From: Saccharopolyspora ipomoeae
GTDB taxonomy: Bacteria > Actinomycetota > Actinomycetes > Mycobacteriales > Pseudonocardiaceae
Direction of reading: 5' to 3'
Assembly (NCBI RefSeq): GCF_029952525.1
Contig: NZ_JASAOF010000006.1
Location: 178,975 to 242,974 of the forward strand
DNA length: 64,000 nt
A program made the position numbers and the translations under genes. Positions 34,477-43,498 of this stretch are shown piece after piece. The notes under the pieces were generated by a model. That model was not told the DNA's origin. It searched no databases and saw nothing but the letters and a program-made list of their open reading frames with translations. Each line of letters begins with the position of its first letter. Position 1 is the stretch's first letter.

Positions 34477-35343
34477 ATGACCGCGAACCATTCGGCCGAT
34501 CCGAGCGCGGCCACCGCTGCGATCCGGCACGTCGAGATCGGATGCCGGAACCTGGCCCGATCCCGGGAGTTCTACTCCGAACTGCTGGGATTCCCCGAGG
34601 TCGCAGCGGAATCCGGAATCAGCTGGCTGGACGCCGGGCCCGCAAGGATCAAGCTGGTCGAGGTCGGCGAGGGCGACCTCGGCGGCTGGGAGCCCGACGA
34701 CCTGCAGTGCGGGATGCGGCACGTCGGCATGAAGGTCGGCGACGTCGACGCCCAAGCCGCCCGGCTCCGCGAGGCCGGTGTCGAGTTCACCGCGCACCCC
34801 AAGGACGCCCACGGCGGCGTTCGCATCACGTTCTTCACCGACCCCGACGGAACCCTGCTGGAGTTCGTCGAAGGTGCGGTCCAGCACGACGAGATCGCCT
34901 CGCACGAACTCGCCGCCGAAGACCTCGCCGCGCACCAGAACCGGCCGCGCGCGGCCGGACCGGTCTTCGACCACGTCGCCGTCACCGCGCCGGACCTGCA
35001 AGAAGCCCTCGACTTCTACGTCCGCACCCTCGGCGCCCGCGTCATCGGCAAGCTCGTCCGCGGCGACGACCCGCGCGGCTTCGTCATCACCAACGTGCGC
35101 GTCGGCGACGTCGTCCTGGAGCTGTTCACCTTCCGCAGCGAGACCAGGCCCAGCACCTGGTCGGCCGGGCAGTCGCGGCACGGGTTGCGCTCGCTCGGGC
35201 TCGGCGTGGCCGAAGCCCGCGGCGCCGTCGGAGCGATGACCGCCGCCGGTGCGGGCGCCGTGCTCAGGCCCGGCACCGAACCGCTGCTCATCGACCCGCA
35301 CGGGGTGCCGCTGACCATCACCACCCGCGCGGTCGGCGGCTGA
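34477..35343 (+). CDS. two-domain VOC (glyoxalase/dioxygenase-fold) protein
   Basis: A 288-residue protein with two vicinal-oxygen-chelate domains. The first (about 14-130) begins IRHVEIGCRNLARSREFYSE and ends DPDGTLLEFVEG. The second (about 163-285) begins FDHVAVTAPDLQEALDFYVR and ends DPHGVPLTI. His in RHVEI and Glu in LLEFVE are plausible metal ligands of domain 1, and His in FDHVAV of domain 2. Members include glyoxalases, epimerases, extradiol dioxygenases and resistance proteins. CCGGAGGGGCG precedes the ATG. It is convergent with an SDR gene 9 bases away. The function is unknown. Confidence 0.8.
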   Translation: MTANHSADPSAATAAIRHVEIGCRNLARSREFYSELLGFPEVAAESGISWLDAGPARIKLVEVGEGDLGGWEPDDLQCGMRHVGMKVGDVDAQAARLREAGVEFTAHPKDAHGGVRITFFTDPDGTLLEFVEGAVQHDEIASHELAAEDLAAHQNRPRAAGPVFDHVAVTAPDLQEALDFYVRTLGARVIGKLVRGDDPRGFVITNVRVGDVVLELFTFRSETRPSTWSAGQSRHGLRSLGLGVAEARGAVGAMTAAGAGAVLRPGTEPLLIDPHGVPLTITTRAVGG

Positions 35344-35352
35344 GGCGCCGGG

Positions 35353-36243
35353 TCAGGACTTCTCGGTGAGCGGGAAGCCGATGCCGGTGAGGTGCTCGGA
35401 CAGCGTCCAGAGCCGCTGCGCGGCAGCAGGATCGCTGGCCGCCTTGCTGCGGCCGACCAGGGTGGGGGAACCGCGCAGCTCCATCGGACCGTCCGGGCCG
35501 ACGAAGCTGGCGCCCGGCAGGTCCTGGGTGGCGGCGTAGAGCGTCGGCAGGGCACCGGCTTTCGCGGGTTGCGCGACGACGAGGTTGCCGAGCGCCATGA
35601 ACCGGCGCAGCACCGCGCTGCCCGCGTGGCTCTGCAGGTTCGTCGCCGAGTAGCCCGGGTGCGCGGCCGTGGAGCGGACCCGCGACCCGGCGTCGGTGAG
35701 CCGGCGCTGGAGCTCCAGCGCGAACAGCAGGTTCGCCAGCTTGGACTGGCCGTAGGCCTTCTGCGGGTCGTAGGCGCCGGTGAAGTTCGGGTCCTCCCAG
35801 TGGATTCCCCGCACCGCCCGGTGCATCCCGGAGGACACGGTGACCACGCGGTCGGTGACCTGCGGCAGCAGCAGGTTCGTCAGGGCGAAGTGCCCGAGGT
35901 GGTTGATGCCGAACTGGAGCTCGAAACCGTCCTTCGTGACCCCTTCCGGCGGGAACATCAGCCCGGCGTTGTTGATGAGCAACGAAATCTCGCCGTCGAA
36001 CCGCTCGGCGAACTCCCGCACCGAGGCGAGGTCACCGAGGTCGAGCCTGCGCACCTCGGCCGATCCCGGAACGCTCCCGGCCGCCCGCTCGCCCTTGGCC
36101 ATGTCGCGCACCGCGAGCACCACGTGCGCGCCGGCGCGCCCGAGCGCCTGAGCCGTCTCCAGGCCGAGCCCGCTGTTCGCGCCGGTGACCACGGCCGTCT
36201 TGCCCGCCAGGTCCGGAAGCTGGTCGCTGCTCCATCGCGTCAT
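35353..36243 (-). CDS. short-chain dehydrogenase (retinol dehydrogenase/protochlorophyllide reductase-like)
   Basis: A 296-residue SDR. The cofactor site is TGANSGLG near residue 20, NNAG near 93, the serine in VSSGMHR near 135, and the active-site YGQSK near 166-170. The long C-terminal part (HPGYSATNL and beyond) and the [12 protein letters not shown] segment match the group of NADP-dependent oxidoreductases annotated as retinol dehydrogenase-like. The ATG at 36243 was chosen over an upstream one because of the family start. It has no operon partner; the substrate is unknown. Confidence 0.85.
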   Translation of the reverse strand: MTRWSSDQLPDLAGKTAVVTGANSGLGLETAQALGRAGAHVVLAVRDMAKGERAAGSVPGSAEVRRLDLGDLASVREFAERFDGEISLLINNAGLMFPPEGVTKDGFELQFGINHLGHFALTNLLLPQVTDRVVTVSSGMHRAVRGIHWEDPNFTGAYDPQKAYGQSKLANLLFALELQRRLTDAGSRVRSTAAHPGYSATNLQSHAGSAVLRRFMALGNLVVAQPAKAGALPTLYAATQDLPGASFVGPDGPMELRGSPTLVGRSKAASDPAAAQRLWTLSEHLTGIGFPLTEKS

Positions 36244-36273
36244 GGGCCCATCGTGCCATCGATCGCCGAACAT

Positions 36274-36314
36274 GCCGATGACCACGCCCGCGAGCGGCGG
36301 CCGTGGTCATCGGC
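36274..36314 (-). terminator. hairpin after the secreted inhibitor-like gene
   Basis: GCCGATGACCACG and its exact reverse complement (13 pairs) flank a 15-base loop, 11 bases beyond the stop of the gene at 36325-36723. Confidence 0.75.
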
Positions 36315-36324
36315 GTTCCCCCTC

Positions 36325-36723
36325 TCAGCAGGGATCGACCCCCACCAGGTTCAGCGGACCACCGTCGGCGATGGCCTCGTTCTCGGGCGACCTGTAGCCC
36401 TCGGTCCACGTGGCCGGGTCGTCCGGGTTTCCGGTGGCGAAGGATGCGACGCCGGGCGCGTACTGCGTGTTCAGCCACGAGCCCGCACGCCCGTCCTCGA
36501 AGCCCTCGAACTTGGCCCAAGCGTCGAGGCAGTCGTGGAAGGTGTTCTGGTGACCCGAGAAGTTCGGGCCGTCCCAGACGCACAGCTGGCCTTCGCCGCA
36601 CACGGCCTTGGCGCGCTGCACGGCCTCCTCCTGCGTCTCACCGGAGGCGACGCCCCCTCCGACAGCCATGAGCAGCAGTGCACCGGCCCCGCTCGCAGCG
36701 ATCTTGCGAGTCCTCGTCGACAT
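36325..36723 (-). CDS. secreted peptidase inhibitor I36-like protein
   Basis: A 132-residue exported protein. Residues 1-28 form a Sec-type signal peptide with a twin Arg-Lys start, hydrophobic GAGALLLMAVGGGVAS and a likely cleavage after ASG. The mature part contains LCVWDGPNFSGH, the beta/gamma-crystallin-like core of the I36 inhibitor family first seen in the Streptomyces metalloproteinase inhibitor SMPI, and four cysteines that probably make two disulfides. GGGAGGAAAC precedes the ATG. It likely acts outside the cell against proteases, or is a structural crystallin-fold protein. The family assignment is from motif memory. Confidence 0.7.
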   Translation of the reverse strand: MSTRTRKIAASGAGALLLMAVGGGVASGETQEEAVQRAKAVCGEGQLCVWDGPNFSGHQNTFHDCLDAWAKFEGFEDGRAGSWLNTQYAPGVASFATGNPDDPATWTEGYRSPENEAIADGGPLNLVGVDPC

Positions 36724-37045
36724 GTTTCCTCCCAGTTCTCAGCTACGCAGGCGTGCGAACGCACAGGTGTCCCGCGTGTGGTGTTCGGTGCTGGCCCCCA
36801 GCGGCCCGGTTCGGGCCTTGGCATCGCGACACCCTTTCCACGTCGCACGTTCGACTAGGGTTGCCTCGAACCGGACGGAAAATGCGCGGTTTTCGGCCAC
36901 GCCACTCGGCCGAGACCGAGCGAGACCCGAACTCACACCCGGTAACCGGCCCGAACATCAACCAGGCAGCCGGTTTTCAGCGCGAACCCGCGTGCGCAAC
37001 GCCCGCGCGCCGCACGCGTGCGCGCAGCGTGAGGAAGTTGAACCC
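36724..37045. other. 322-base gap; promoter region of the I36-like gene and end of the polysaccharide locus
   Basis: No gene. GTTCGA-n11-TCGAAC around 36850 is a perfect inverted repeat in an otherwise plain promoter region. GC-rich repeats around 36985-37030 (GCGTGCGC and GTGCGCGC) could fold as a terminator for the FemAB-like gene. Confidence 0.4.
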
Positions 37046-38236
37046 TCAGCGAACGCCGTGCGGGGAGGACTGCGGACTCCCGCTGCGGCCCCGACGCAGC
37101 AAGCCTTGCGCCGTCCGGATCAGGCGCGTGCCGGTGCCGGTCCGCCTCGCGAGGTCGTAGGCGCCGCGCAGCGCCGCCGGCCTGATGGACTCGATCGCGG
37201 GGGAGCAGCGGTAGGGACTGCCGCCGAAGTCGCACTTGTACCGGTCGTAGCTGTTCAGCGACGAGCGATCGCCGGCGTCGTCCAGCAACGCCCGCAACGC
37301 CGACTCCGGCAGGCCACCGAGGTCGAACCACCGACACCCCCGGCCCCTGGCCCACATCATGGCTTCCCAGTGCAGGATGCCGGGCGTCCCCTTGGGACTC
37401 GGCACCGCGCGGTCGAACCCGGTCAGGCGCGACTTCATCGTCTCCCCGCACAGGGTGTAGAGGTGGGCGACCACGGGGGTTCCGCGGTGACGGGCGATCC
37501 ACAGCGCGGCGTGCTCGCCGAGCCCGCGCAGCAGGGCTGCCACGTACTCCTCGGAGAACGGCTGGAACCCGTGGTGGGCACCGGTCCGGGCGAGCAGCTC
37601 GGCCACCACCGGGGCGTCCCGCTCATCACCGCGTTCGAGCCGAACCCCCTTGTCCTCCCAGGACCTCCTCCTGATGTCCCGGCGCAGCCGCACGTTGCCG
37701 AACTCGGACCGCAAGTCCTCCTCGGAGCGGGTGAGATCGATGCGCAACGACCCGGGCGGGGCCACGCGCGCGTCGGACGCGCGGAACCCGCGCTCGATCA
37801 GCTCACCGCTGAGGTCGTCGACGCCTTCCGGTGGTTGCACGAACAGCATCCGCACGTGATGCCGAGCGAGGTCGTCGAGGGCTCCTGCGAGCGCCTCGCG
37901 CACGTGCTCGCGATCGGGCACGCCCGTCGCGATCACGGGCCCGTAGGGCACGTAACCGACCGTCCCCAGCGGCCGCACGTTCCGGATCAGGACCTGCGCC
38001 CCGCCGATGACTTCGCCCCGGCGCGCGGCCAAGACGTAGTGGGGGGCGTAGCCCGCGGCCGCGCGCACGCGCCCCCACGCGCTGAGCTGGCTGACGTCGC
38101 AACCAGGTGTGGCGTCGACGAGGTCGTCCCACGCCCGGATCCAGGACTGCTCTGGTCGAGCCGAATCCACGATGGTGATCGAGTTCCCCGCAGGCACGTC
38201 CTCCCCCTCTCGCGATGCGGAGCCGGTCGTCGGCAT
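37046..38236 (-). CDS. FemAB/GNAT-type peptidyl- or acyltransferase (first of two)
   Basis: A 396-residue protein with the double GNAT fold of FemABX enzymes. Marks are GRVRAAAGYAPHYVLA in the first half, RLRRDIRRRSWEDKGV at the domain link, HHGFQPFSEEYV, and near the end YDRYKCDFGGSPYRCSP, equivalent to the FKxxFG motif. FemABX enzymes attach amino acids from tRNA to peptidoglycan precursors; relatives in exopolysaccharide loci have unknown acceptors. It begins 3 bases after the nucleotide-sugar dehydrogenase gene and is surely co-transcribed, which ties it to the polysaccharide. ATG 38236 is the best start. Confidence 0.8.
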   Translation of the reverse strand: MPTTGSASREGEDVPAGNSITIVDSARPEQSWIRAWDDLVDATPGCDVSQLSAWGRVRAAAGYAPHYVLAARRGEVIGGAQVLIRNVRPLGTVGYVPYGPVIATGVPDREHVREALAGALDDLARHHVRMLFVQPPEGVDDLSGELIERGFRASDARVAPPGSLRIDLTRSEEDLRSEFGNVRLRRDIRRRSWEDKGVRLERGDERDAPVVAELLARTGAHHGFQPFSEEYVAALLRGLGEHAALWIARHRGTPVVAHLYTLCGETMKSRLTGFDRAVPSPKGTPGILHWEAMMWARGRGCRWFDLGGLPESALRALLDDAGDRSSLNSYDRYKCDFGGSPYRCSPAIESIRPAALRGAYDLARRTGTGTRLIRTAQGLLRRGRSGSPQSSPHGVR

Positions 38237-38239
38237 CCG

Positions 38240-39511
38240 TCACAGCCTTTCCGCGTTCCCGGCCCGCAGCCGGTTGCGCGTGTCCAACACGCAGTCGCTG
38301 CGCTGAGCGACCAGGTCCCAGTTGATGACGTCGTGATCGGTCAGCACGATCACCAGGTCCGCACCGTCGAGGTGTTCCTGCTCGCAGCCCACCATCTCCA
38401 CGTAGGTGGGCACCGCGGCCGGGTCGACGAGCGGGTCGATCGCGGAGAGCCGGGCGCCGAGCTTGTCGAGGAGCCGGGCCACGGCGACCGCCGGGGAGTT
38501 GCGCGCGTCCCCGGAGTTCGACTTGTAGGCCAAGCCGATGAGCAGCACCCGGCTGCCGTTGACCGCCTTGCGGTGAGCGTTGAGGCATTCGACCGCCCGG
38601 GTGACGACGTGCTCGGGCATGTGGTCGTTCACGGCGTTGGCGAGGTCGACGAACCGGAACGCCTGCCCGAGCGACCGCTTCACCTGCCACGACAGGTACG
38701 ACGGATCGATGGGCAGGCAGTGGCCGCCGACCCCGGGACCGGGTTCGAAGCGCATGAACCCGAACGGCTTCGTCGCGGCGGCGTCGATCACCGACCACAC
38801 ATCGACCCCCAGCCCGTGCGTGTAGACCGCGAGCTCGTTGATCAGCCCGATGTTGACGTGCCGGAACGTGTTCTCCAGCAGCTTGGCGAGCTCGGCCTCC
38901 CGCGTCCCGGGGACCGCGAACGTGCGGTCGACCAGCGAGTCGTAGAACTCCCGCACGACCCGGAGCGACTCGGCATCGATGCCCGAGACGATCTTCGGCG
39001 TGTTCTCGAAGTGCCACGTCCGGTTGCTCGGGTCGATGCGTTCCGGGCTGTAACCGACGTGGAAGTCGCTGCCCGCGCGGAGTCCGGAACCGGCTTCGAG
39101 GATCGGGACCAGCACGTCCTCGGTGGTTCCCGGGTAGGTGGTGGACTCCAGCACGACGCAGCAGCCGGGCGAGATGTGCCGCGCGATCATCCGCCCGGCC
39201 TCCTCGATGCAGCCGACGTCGGGGGCCCCGTCCCGCAGCGGGGTCGGCACGCAGACGACCGCGACGTCGAACCCGGCCAGCTCCTCCGGGTCGCCGGTGG
39301 CGACGTACCGGCCGGACGAGAGCGCGAGTTCGATCTGGGCGTCGCTCACGTCGTCGACGAACGTGCTGGCTCGCCGCAGCAGCTCCACCCTGTCCTTGTC
39401 GAGATCGAAACCGACGACCTCGAAACCGATCTCCACCGCCCGCATGGCGACCGGCAGTCCCACGTAGCCCTGGCCCACCACCGCGAGCCGTCCGATCGAT
39501 TGGTCTGGCAT
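38240..39511 (-). CDS. UDP-N-acetylglucosamine/mannosamine 6-dehydrogenase (WbpA/WecC type)
   Basis: A 423-residue NAD-dependent dehydrogenase that oxidises C6 of a UDP-HexNAc to the uronic acid. GQGYVGLP starts the Rossmann fold; conserved catalytic groups are Lys and Asn in AKLLENTFRHVNIG, Cys in GVGGHCLPIDPSYLSW and Lys in GLAYKSNSGD. LPIDPSYLSW favours the UDP-HexNAc rather than the UDP-glucose group. MPDQS at 39511 is chosen because GAGGAG lies 9 bases upstream. A FemAB-like gene follows at 3 bases. Together with the oxidoreductase and aminotransferase at 47.4-49.6 kb it fits a 3-amino-uronic acid pathway. Confidence 0.88.
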   Translation of the reverse strand: MPDQSIGRLAVVGQGYVGLPVAMRAVEIGFEVVGFDLDKDRVELLRRASTFVDDVSDAQIELALSSGRYVATGDPEELAGFDVAVVCVPTPLRDGAPDVGCIEEAGRMIARHISPGCCVVLESTTYPGTTEDVLVPILEAGSGLRAGSDFHVGYSPERIDPSNRTWHFENTPKIVSGIDAESLRVVREFYDSLVDRTFAVPGTREAELAKLLENTFRHVNIGLINELAVYTHGLGVDVWSVIDAAATKPFGFMRFEPGPGVGGHCLPIDPSYLSWQVKRSLGQAFRFVDLANAVNDHMPEHVVTRAVECLNAHRKAVNGSRVLLIGLAYKSNSGDARNSPAVAVARLLDKLGARLSAIDPLVDPAAVPTYVEMVGCEQEHLDGADLVIVLTDHDVINWDLVAQRSDCVLDTRNRLRAGNAERL

Positions 39512-39647
39512 CTCACCCATCTCCTCTGCGATGCGACTCGGTGCCGGGCTCCGAGCGCGGCGGGCGGTTCCGCCGTCGCTGCATGAATCGGGGCCGGGCT
39601 CTAACCTCGGAGAACGACCGCTCGGGTTTCGGGCGGGGAGGGAAACC

Positions 39648-40736
39648 ATGAGCGTCAAGATGTTGATCGCGGTCGTGGGGACGACGACGGCGCTGCTCGC
39701 AGGCGCGTGCACCGGTGGTGGGGGCGAGCCCGAGGCACCGTCCCGGCCGGAGCGAGGTCCGGCCGCGGCGGCCGAGCCTCCGCGAGACCCACCCCCCGTC
39801 ACCTGCACGCGCACCGCGACCGACCAGGAGCAGGCCCGCGCTCTGCTCGATCAGGCCGCACCCGGTCAGACGCTGTGCTTCTCGGGCGACGGCCTCCGCG
39901 GCGCCGACTTGGAGGCGTCGGCCTCGGGGACTCCGGAGCAACCGATCGTGCTGGTCGGTCGGGACACCGCCGTGGGTTCGGTGTCGGTGGACGCCGACCA
40001 CGTGGTCGTCGACGGCTTCACCACCGCCGACGGCGACGGACTGGCGCTCACCGGGACGGGCATCACCGCGCGGGGGAACGAAGTGCTGCGCGCGCACGAC
40101 GACGGCATCGGCTGCGAGTGCACCGACGCGGAGATCGAGGACAACGTCGTGCGCGAGGCGGACGGCACCGGGATCAGGATCGAGGGCGAGCGTATCTCGT
40201 TGCTGCGCAACGACGTGAGCGGTTCGGTGATGCGGGAGTCGAACGACGCCGACGGGATCCGGTTCTTCGGCACCGGACATCGGATCAGCGCCAACAAGGT
40301 TCACGACATCTCCGACGACGGTTACCCCGAACCGCCGCACACCGACTGCTTCCAGACCTACGACAACAGCAGCCCGCCGACGGTCGACGTGGAGATCTCC
40401 GGGAACAGCTGCCTCAACGTCGATCACCAGTGCCTGATCGCCACGGCGGAGGAGGCCGGGCAGACCGGCGCCATCGGCCGCTCCCGCTCGGTGCGGTTCG
40501 TCGGCAACACCTGCGCCGTCAACGGGTCGCAGGCCGTGCTCGTCCGGTGGTTCCCCGAGATCACGGTGCAGGACAACGAGATCTCGGGCCCGGACCTGGT
40601 CAACGGCGTGTACATCGCGGACGGTTCGACGTCCGCGACGGTCGTCGGCAACCGCTTCCGCGGTGACTACCCGATGGTCGAGGTGGACGAGAGCTCGCGG
40701 CCGGGCCTGCGCCTCGAGGGGAACCAGCGCTTCTGA
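39648..40736 (+). CDS. secreted right-handed beta-helix lipoprotein
   Basis: A 362-residue protein with a lipoprotein signal peptide (LLAGAC, Cys near residue 23) and a Pro/Ala linker to about 48. From about 60 onward short repeats of the type ITARGNEVLRAHDDGIGCE, ISLLRNDVSG and VEISGNSC form a parallel beta-helix, as in polysaccharide lyases and epimerases. GGGGAGGGAAACC precedes the ATG. It is divergent from the dehydrogenase gene and lies inside the polysaccharide locus, so it may trim or modify the exported glycan at the cell surface. Catalytic residues cannot be assigned. Confidence 0.8.
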   Translation: MSVKMLIAVVGTTTALLAGACTGGGGEPEAPSRPERGPAAAAEPPRDPPPVTCTRTATDQEQARALLDQAAPGQTLCFSGDGLRGADLEASASGTPEQPIVLVGRDTAVGSVSVDADHVVVDGFTTADGDGLALTGTGITARGNEVLRAHDDGIGCECTDAEIEDNVVREADGTGIRIEGERISLLRNDVSGSVMRESNDADGIRFFGTGHRISANKVHDISDDGYPEPPHTDCFQTYDNSSPPTVDVEISGNSCLNVDHQCLIATAEEAGQTGAIGRSRSVRFVGNTCAVNGSQAVLVRWFPEITVQDNEISGPDLVNGVYIADGSTSATVVGNRFRGDYPMVEVDESSRPGLRLEGNQRF

Positions 40737-40750
40737 CGCGGACGACCCCG

Positions 40751-40766
40751 CGGGCGGCAGCGCCCG
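40751..40766. terminator. short hairpin between the beta-helix gene and the convergent FemAB-like gene
   Basis: CGGGCG-gcag-CGCCCG, six GC pairs, in the 70 bases where both genes end. Confidence 0.5.
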
Positions 40767-40806
40767 GGTGAGGCAGCGTCGGTGATCGCACGACATGTCG
40801 CCGCTC

Positions 40807-41865
40807 CTAGCAGAAGTAGTGGTACAGCTCGGCGCCGGCGCGCGCCGTGACCTCGTCCGGGACGGAGTCCTCGGTGAGCAGCAGCGTGATCGCGTTCAAG
40901 GTCGACCCGACCTCGATCTCCGCGGGGGAGGGCTCCCCTCGGGAGCGCAGCGTCACGACCCGTGACTCGTGCGTGGAGTACTTGCGCTTGAACCGCTGCA
41001 GGCCGGGCTGGTCGAGTCCGCTGATGCCCCAGTCGACCGTCCGCAGCCCCTGCTGCGCCGCCCAGCGGATTCCCGCCCAGTACAGCGCGTCGTTCGGCCT
41101 GTCATCGAGGGAACCGGGCAACGACGCCATGAACTTGGCGTACAGCGCGCCGTTCCACCGCAGGAACACCACACCCGCCACCGGTTCCGCGTCCCCGGGC
41201 GGGTACGCCAGCATCGTCGTCACGCCCTGCTCCGGGGCGAACGCCTCCCAGATCCGCTCGAAGAACTCGACGGGCTGCGCCAGCATCCGGAACTTGACCT
41301 TGCGCAGCGCCACCTGCAGCCGGTGGAACCGCCGCACCCCGTCCAGACCGGTGTCGATCTCGATCCGCACGCCCCGCCGCTCGGACCTGGTGATGCTGCG
41401 CCGGGCAGCGGACCCGATGCGCTCGTACAGCTCCGGCACGGGCACGTCGAGGCGACAGCCTTGCCGGACCGACTCGTCGACCACCTCGAGGCGTGCGTCC
41501 TGGAGGGGAACCGAGTCCTTCGAACACCGCACGCTGAAGCGCTCACCCGGCGCGAGCACGTCGGCGGTCAGCGCGTTCCAGGTCGCCGCGTCCGGCATGA
41601 TCGGATCCGCCCAGTCGGAGAACGGGAGGCTGCACACCCGCCGTCCTCGGGCGTCCGACACCGGGATCCAGGCCAGCCCGGCGGCCGGTTCGCCCCCGGC
41701 GTCGAGCGCGATCCTGGCCGTCGGGGTGAATCCGTAGGTCGCGCACAGCGCGCGGATCCACGGTGGGGACACGAACGGTCCACCGGACGCGCTCAGCGCC
41801 AACTCCCGCCATCGGTCGTCCCGGCGCGGGTCGACCCGCACGACCTCGCCCGCAGTGAGCGTCAT
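40807..41865 (-). CDS. FemAB/GNAT-type transferase (second of two)
   Basis: A 352-residue FemAB-like protein, last of the eight coupled genes. It has the linker motif SAARRSITRSERRGVRIE, the acceptor-half WNGALYAKFMAS and the terminal LQRFKRKYSTHESRV, which corresponds to the FKxxFG region. It shares architecture but little sequence with the FemAB-like protein at 37046-38236, so it is probably not a recent duplicate. Its ATG overlaps the stop of the glycosyltransferase gene (ATGA). Likely it acylates the repeat unit or its lipid carrier form in the cytoplasm. Confidence 0.8.
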   Translation of the reverse strand: MTLTAGEVVRVDPRRDDRWRELALSASGGPFVSPPWIRALCATYGFTPTARIALDAGGEPAAGLAWIPVSDARGRRVCSLPFSDWADPIMPDAATWNALTADVLAPGERFSVRCSKDSVPLQDARLEVVDESVRQGCRLDVPVPELYERIGSAARRSITRSERRGVRIEIDTGLDGVRRFHRLQVALRKVKFRMLAQPVEFFERIWEAFAPEQGVTTMLAYPPGDAEPVAGVVFLRWNGALYAKFMASLPGSLDDRPNDALYWAGIRWAAQQGLRTVDWGISGLDQPGLQRFKRKYSTHESRVVTLRSRGEPSPAEIEVGSTLNAITLLLTEDSVPDEVTARAGAELYHYFC

Positions 41866-42857
41866 CGCCGACCACTCCTCTCGTTCCGCGGGAGGAGGCT
41901 GAACGGGCTCGGTTCGTCGACGCGCCGAACCGACCAGGACATGCTCGCGGTCAGCTCGGCGACGCCGACCGCCCCGTCCCGTCGGTACGACGCCAAACCA
42001 CGCCGCCGCAGCTCCTCGGCCAGCTGACCCTGGTGGTCGTCGCTGGCTTCGCCGTACTCGTGCAGGCGGGTGACGAGGACGGGCTTCAGCCCCGCCTCGA
42101 ACGCCGCCATCGCCGACCCGGTGCCGGCATGGCTGATCACGATGTCCGCCACCGACAGGGCGCGCTCCAGATCAGGACCCGACAGGTACCGGACCCCGTC
42201 GATCGGCAACCCGTCGACCGGTGTGGAACCCGTTTGCCACAGCACTTCCACGGTCGATCCCGTGGTGGTGCTCAGCTCGCCCTGCGGCCCGAGCAGCCGC
42301 ACGAGCGGGTCGAGCATCCGCCTGAACGGGAAGTTCGACGTCCCCACGGTGACCAGGACACGGATCGGACCGCGGCGATCGCGGTGCGCCGGTACCGGTG
42401 CGTAGCAGTCGAACTGGCTGCCCCCGTAGTGCCAGTGGCGCGAGGCCCATCCGGGGTGCTGGGTGTAGCAGCGCACACCGGGCACCCACCGCATGATCCG
42501 CCCGGTGAGCGAGGGGCTGGTGACCCTGGCCGCGCTCTCGACGTAGTGGCACTCGACGCCGCGCGCCGCCAGGTACGGGAGGAACCCCAGCGCGATTCCG
42601 GAACCCGTTGAGATGGCCCGCGTCACCTCCCGGTTCCGCCAGATCCGGTGGGCGATCGGCAGGCACCGCAGCACACCCGACACGCTGCGGCCCGGGACGA
42701 CGTGGGTGAACTCGGCATCCCGGTCGGTCAGCAAGGACCGGCCCTGCGTGGAGTCGGGGGTCACCCACAGCGCGGTGCCGTCGGGAGGAACGCGTTGCGC
42801 CAGCTTGTCCAGCTGGGCGAGGTGGCCTCCGGTCGTCGCCACGAACAGCGTGGTCAT
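41862..42857 (-). CDS. fused Alg14/Alg13-like (PssD/PssE, EpsF-type) glycosyltransferase
   Basis: A 331-residue GT28-related enzyme. The N-terminal half starts TTLFVATTGGHLAQLDKLA, the membrane-binding Alg14/PssD portion. The C-terminal half starts IRVLVTVGTSNFPFRRML and contains SVADIVISHAGTGSAMAA, the sugar-nucleotide site of Alg13/PssE. In many polysaccharide loci these are two genes; here one chain carries both. It should add the second sugar to the undecaprenyl-PP-sugar made by the adjacent phosphoglycosyl transferase. Both ends overlap neighbours (ATGA), with GGAGGTGGTTCGCG before the start. Confidence 0.85.
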   Translation of the reverse strand: MTTLFVATTGGHLAQLDKLAQRVPPDGTALWVTPDSTQGRSLLTDRDAEFTHVVPGRSVSGVLRCLPIAHRIWRNREVTRAISTGSGIALGFLPYLAARGVECHYVESAARVTSPSLTGRIMRWVPGVRCYTQHPGWASRHWHYGGSQFDCYAPVPAHRDRRGPIRVLVTVGTSNFPFRRMLDPLVRLLGPQGELSTTTGSTVEVLWQTGSTPVDGLPIDGVRYLSGPDLERALSVADIVISHAGTGSAMAAFEAGLKPVLVTRLHEYGEASDDHQGQLAEELRRRGLASYRRDGAVGVAELTASMSWSVRRVDEPSPFSLLPRNERSGRR

Positions 42858-43498
42858 CGCGAACCACCTCCGCGCAGCACCGAAGGCACCGTTCGGGCGA
42901 GGATCACGACGTCGCTCCAGAAACCGCGCTGCCGGACGTAGGTGAGGTCCAGCTGCAACATCTGGAGAGTCCCCATCGTGCTCCTCCCGCTGACCTGCCA
43001 GAGCCCGGTCAAACCGGGCCGGACGGTGAACCGCGCCGCGTAGGTCGCGGGGAACATCTCCGCTTCCCACTCCAGGCAGGGCCGCGGGCCGACCAGCGCC
43101 ATCTCCCCGCGGATCACGTTGATCAGCTGGGGGAGCTCGTCCAGGCTGGTCCTGCGCAGCCACGATCCGAAGCGGGTGATCCTCGGATCGGCGTCGAGCT
43201 TGCAGCTCCCGTCGATCGAGGTGTCCTCACCGCGCAGCTCGCGAGCGATGAGCTCCCGGTGCGCGGTGTCGCTGCCGCCGAGGCGCATGGTGCGGAACTT
43301 GTAGAGGGTGAACGCTTCACCCGCGAGGCCGACGCGGCGCTGCCGCAGCAGGGCGGGGCCGGGGCTCGTCAGCCTCACGAGCGCGCCGATGACGAACATC
43401 GGTAGTGCGAGCACCGCCAGCGCCAGGCTCGCGAGGACCACGTCGGTCCACTGAGGTGGGTCGAATCGCCGTCGGGCGGGCAGGTCATGAGCGTTCAC
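42854..43498 (-). CDS. monotopic phosphoglycosyl transferase (initiating sugar transferase)
   Basis: A 214-residue small PGT, the enzyme that starts repeat-unit assembly on undecaprenyl phosphate. One reentrant hydrophobic segment (VVLASLALAVLALPMFVIGA) is followed by LYKFRTM, the catalytic Asp-Glu in SLDELPQLINVIRGEM, LVGPRP and RPGLTGLWQVSGRS. It lacks the large N-terminal domain of WbaP. The GTG start at 43498 lies 14 bases inside the end of the polymerase gene. The first sugar cannot be deduced. Confidence 0.92.
   Translation of the reverse strand: MNAHDLPARRRFDPPQWTDVVLASLALAVLALPMFVIGALVRLTSPGPALLRQRRVGLAGEAFTLYKFRTMRLGGSDTAHRELIARELRGEDTSIDGSCKLDADPRITRFGSWLRRTSLDELPQLINVIRGEMALVGPRPCLEWEAEMFPATYAARFTVRPGLTGLWQVSGRSTMGTLQMLQLDLTYVRQRGFWSDVVILARTVPSVLRGGGSR

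Noticed and set aside
38240..39511. UDP-glucose dehydrogenase assignment for the first dehydrogenase
   Set aside because: LPIDPSYLSW at the active-site loop and the neighbouring WbpB- and WbpE-like genes favour a UDP-HexNAc substrate, though sequence alone cannot exclude UDP-glucose.
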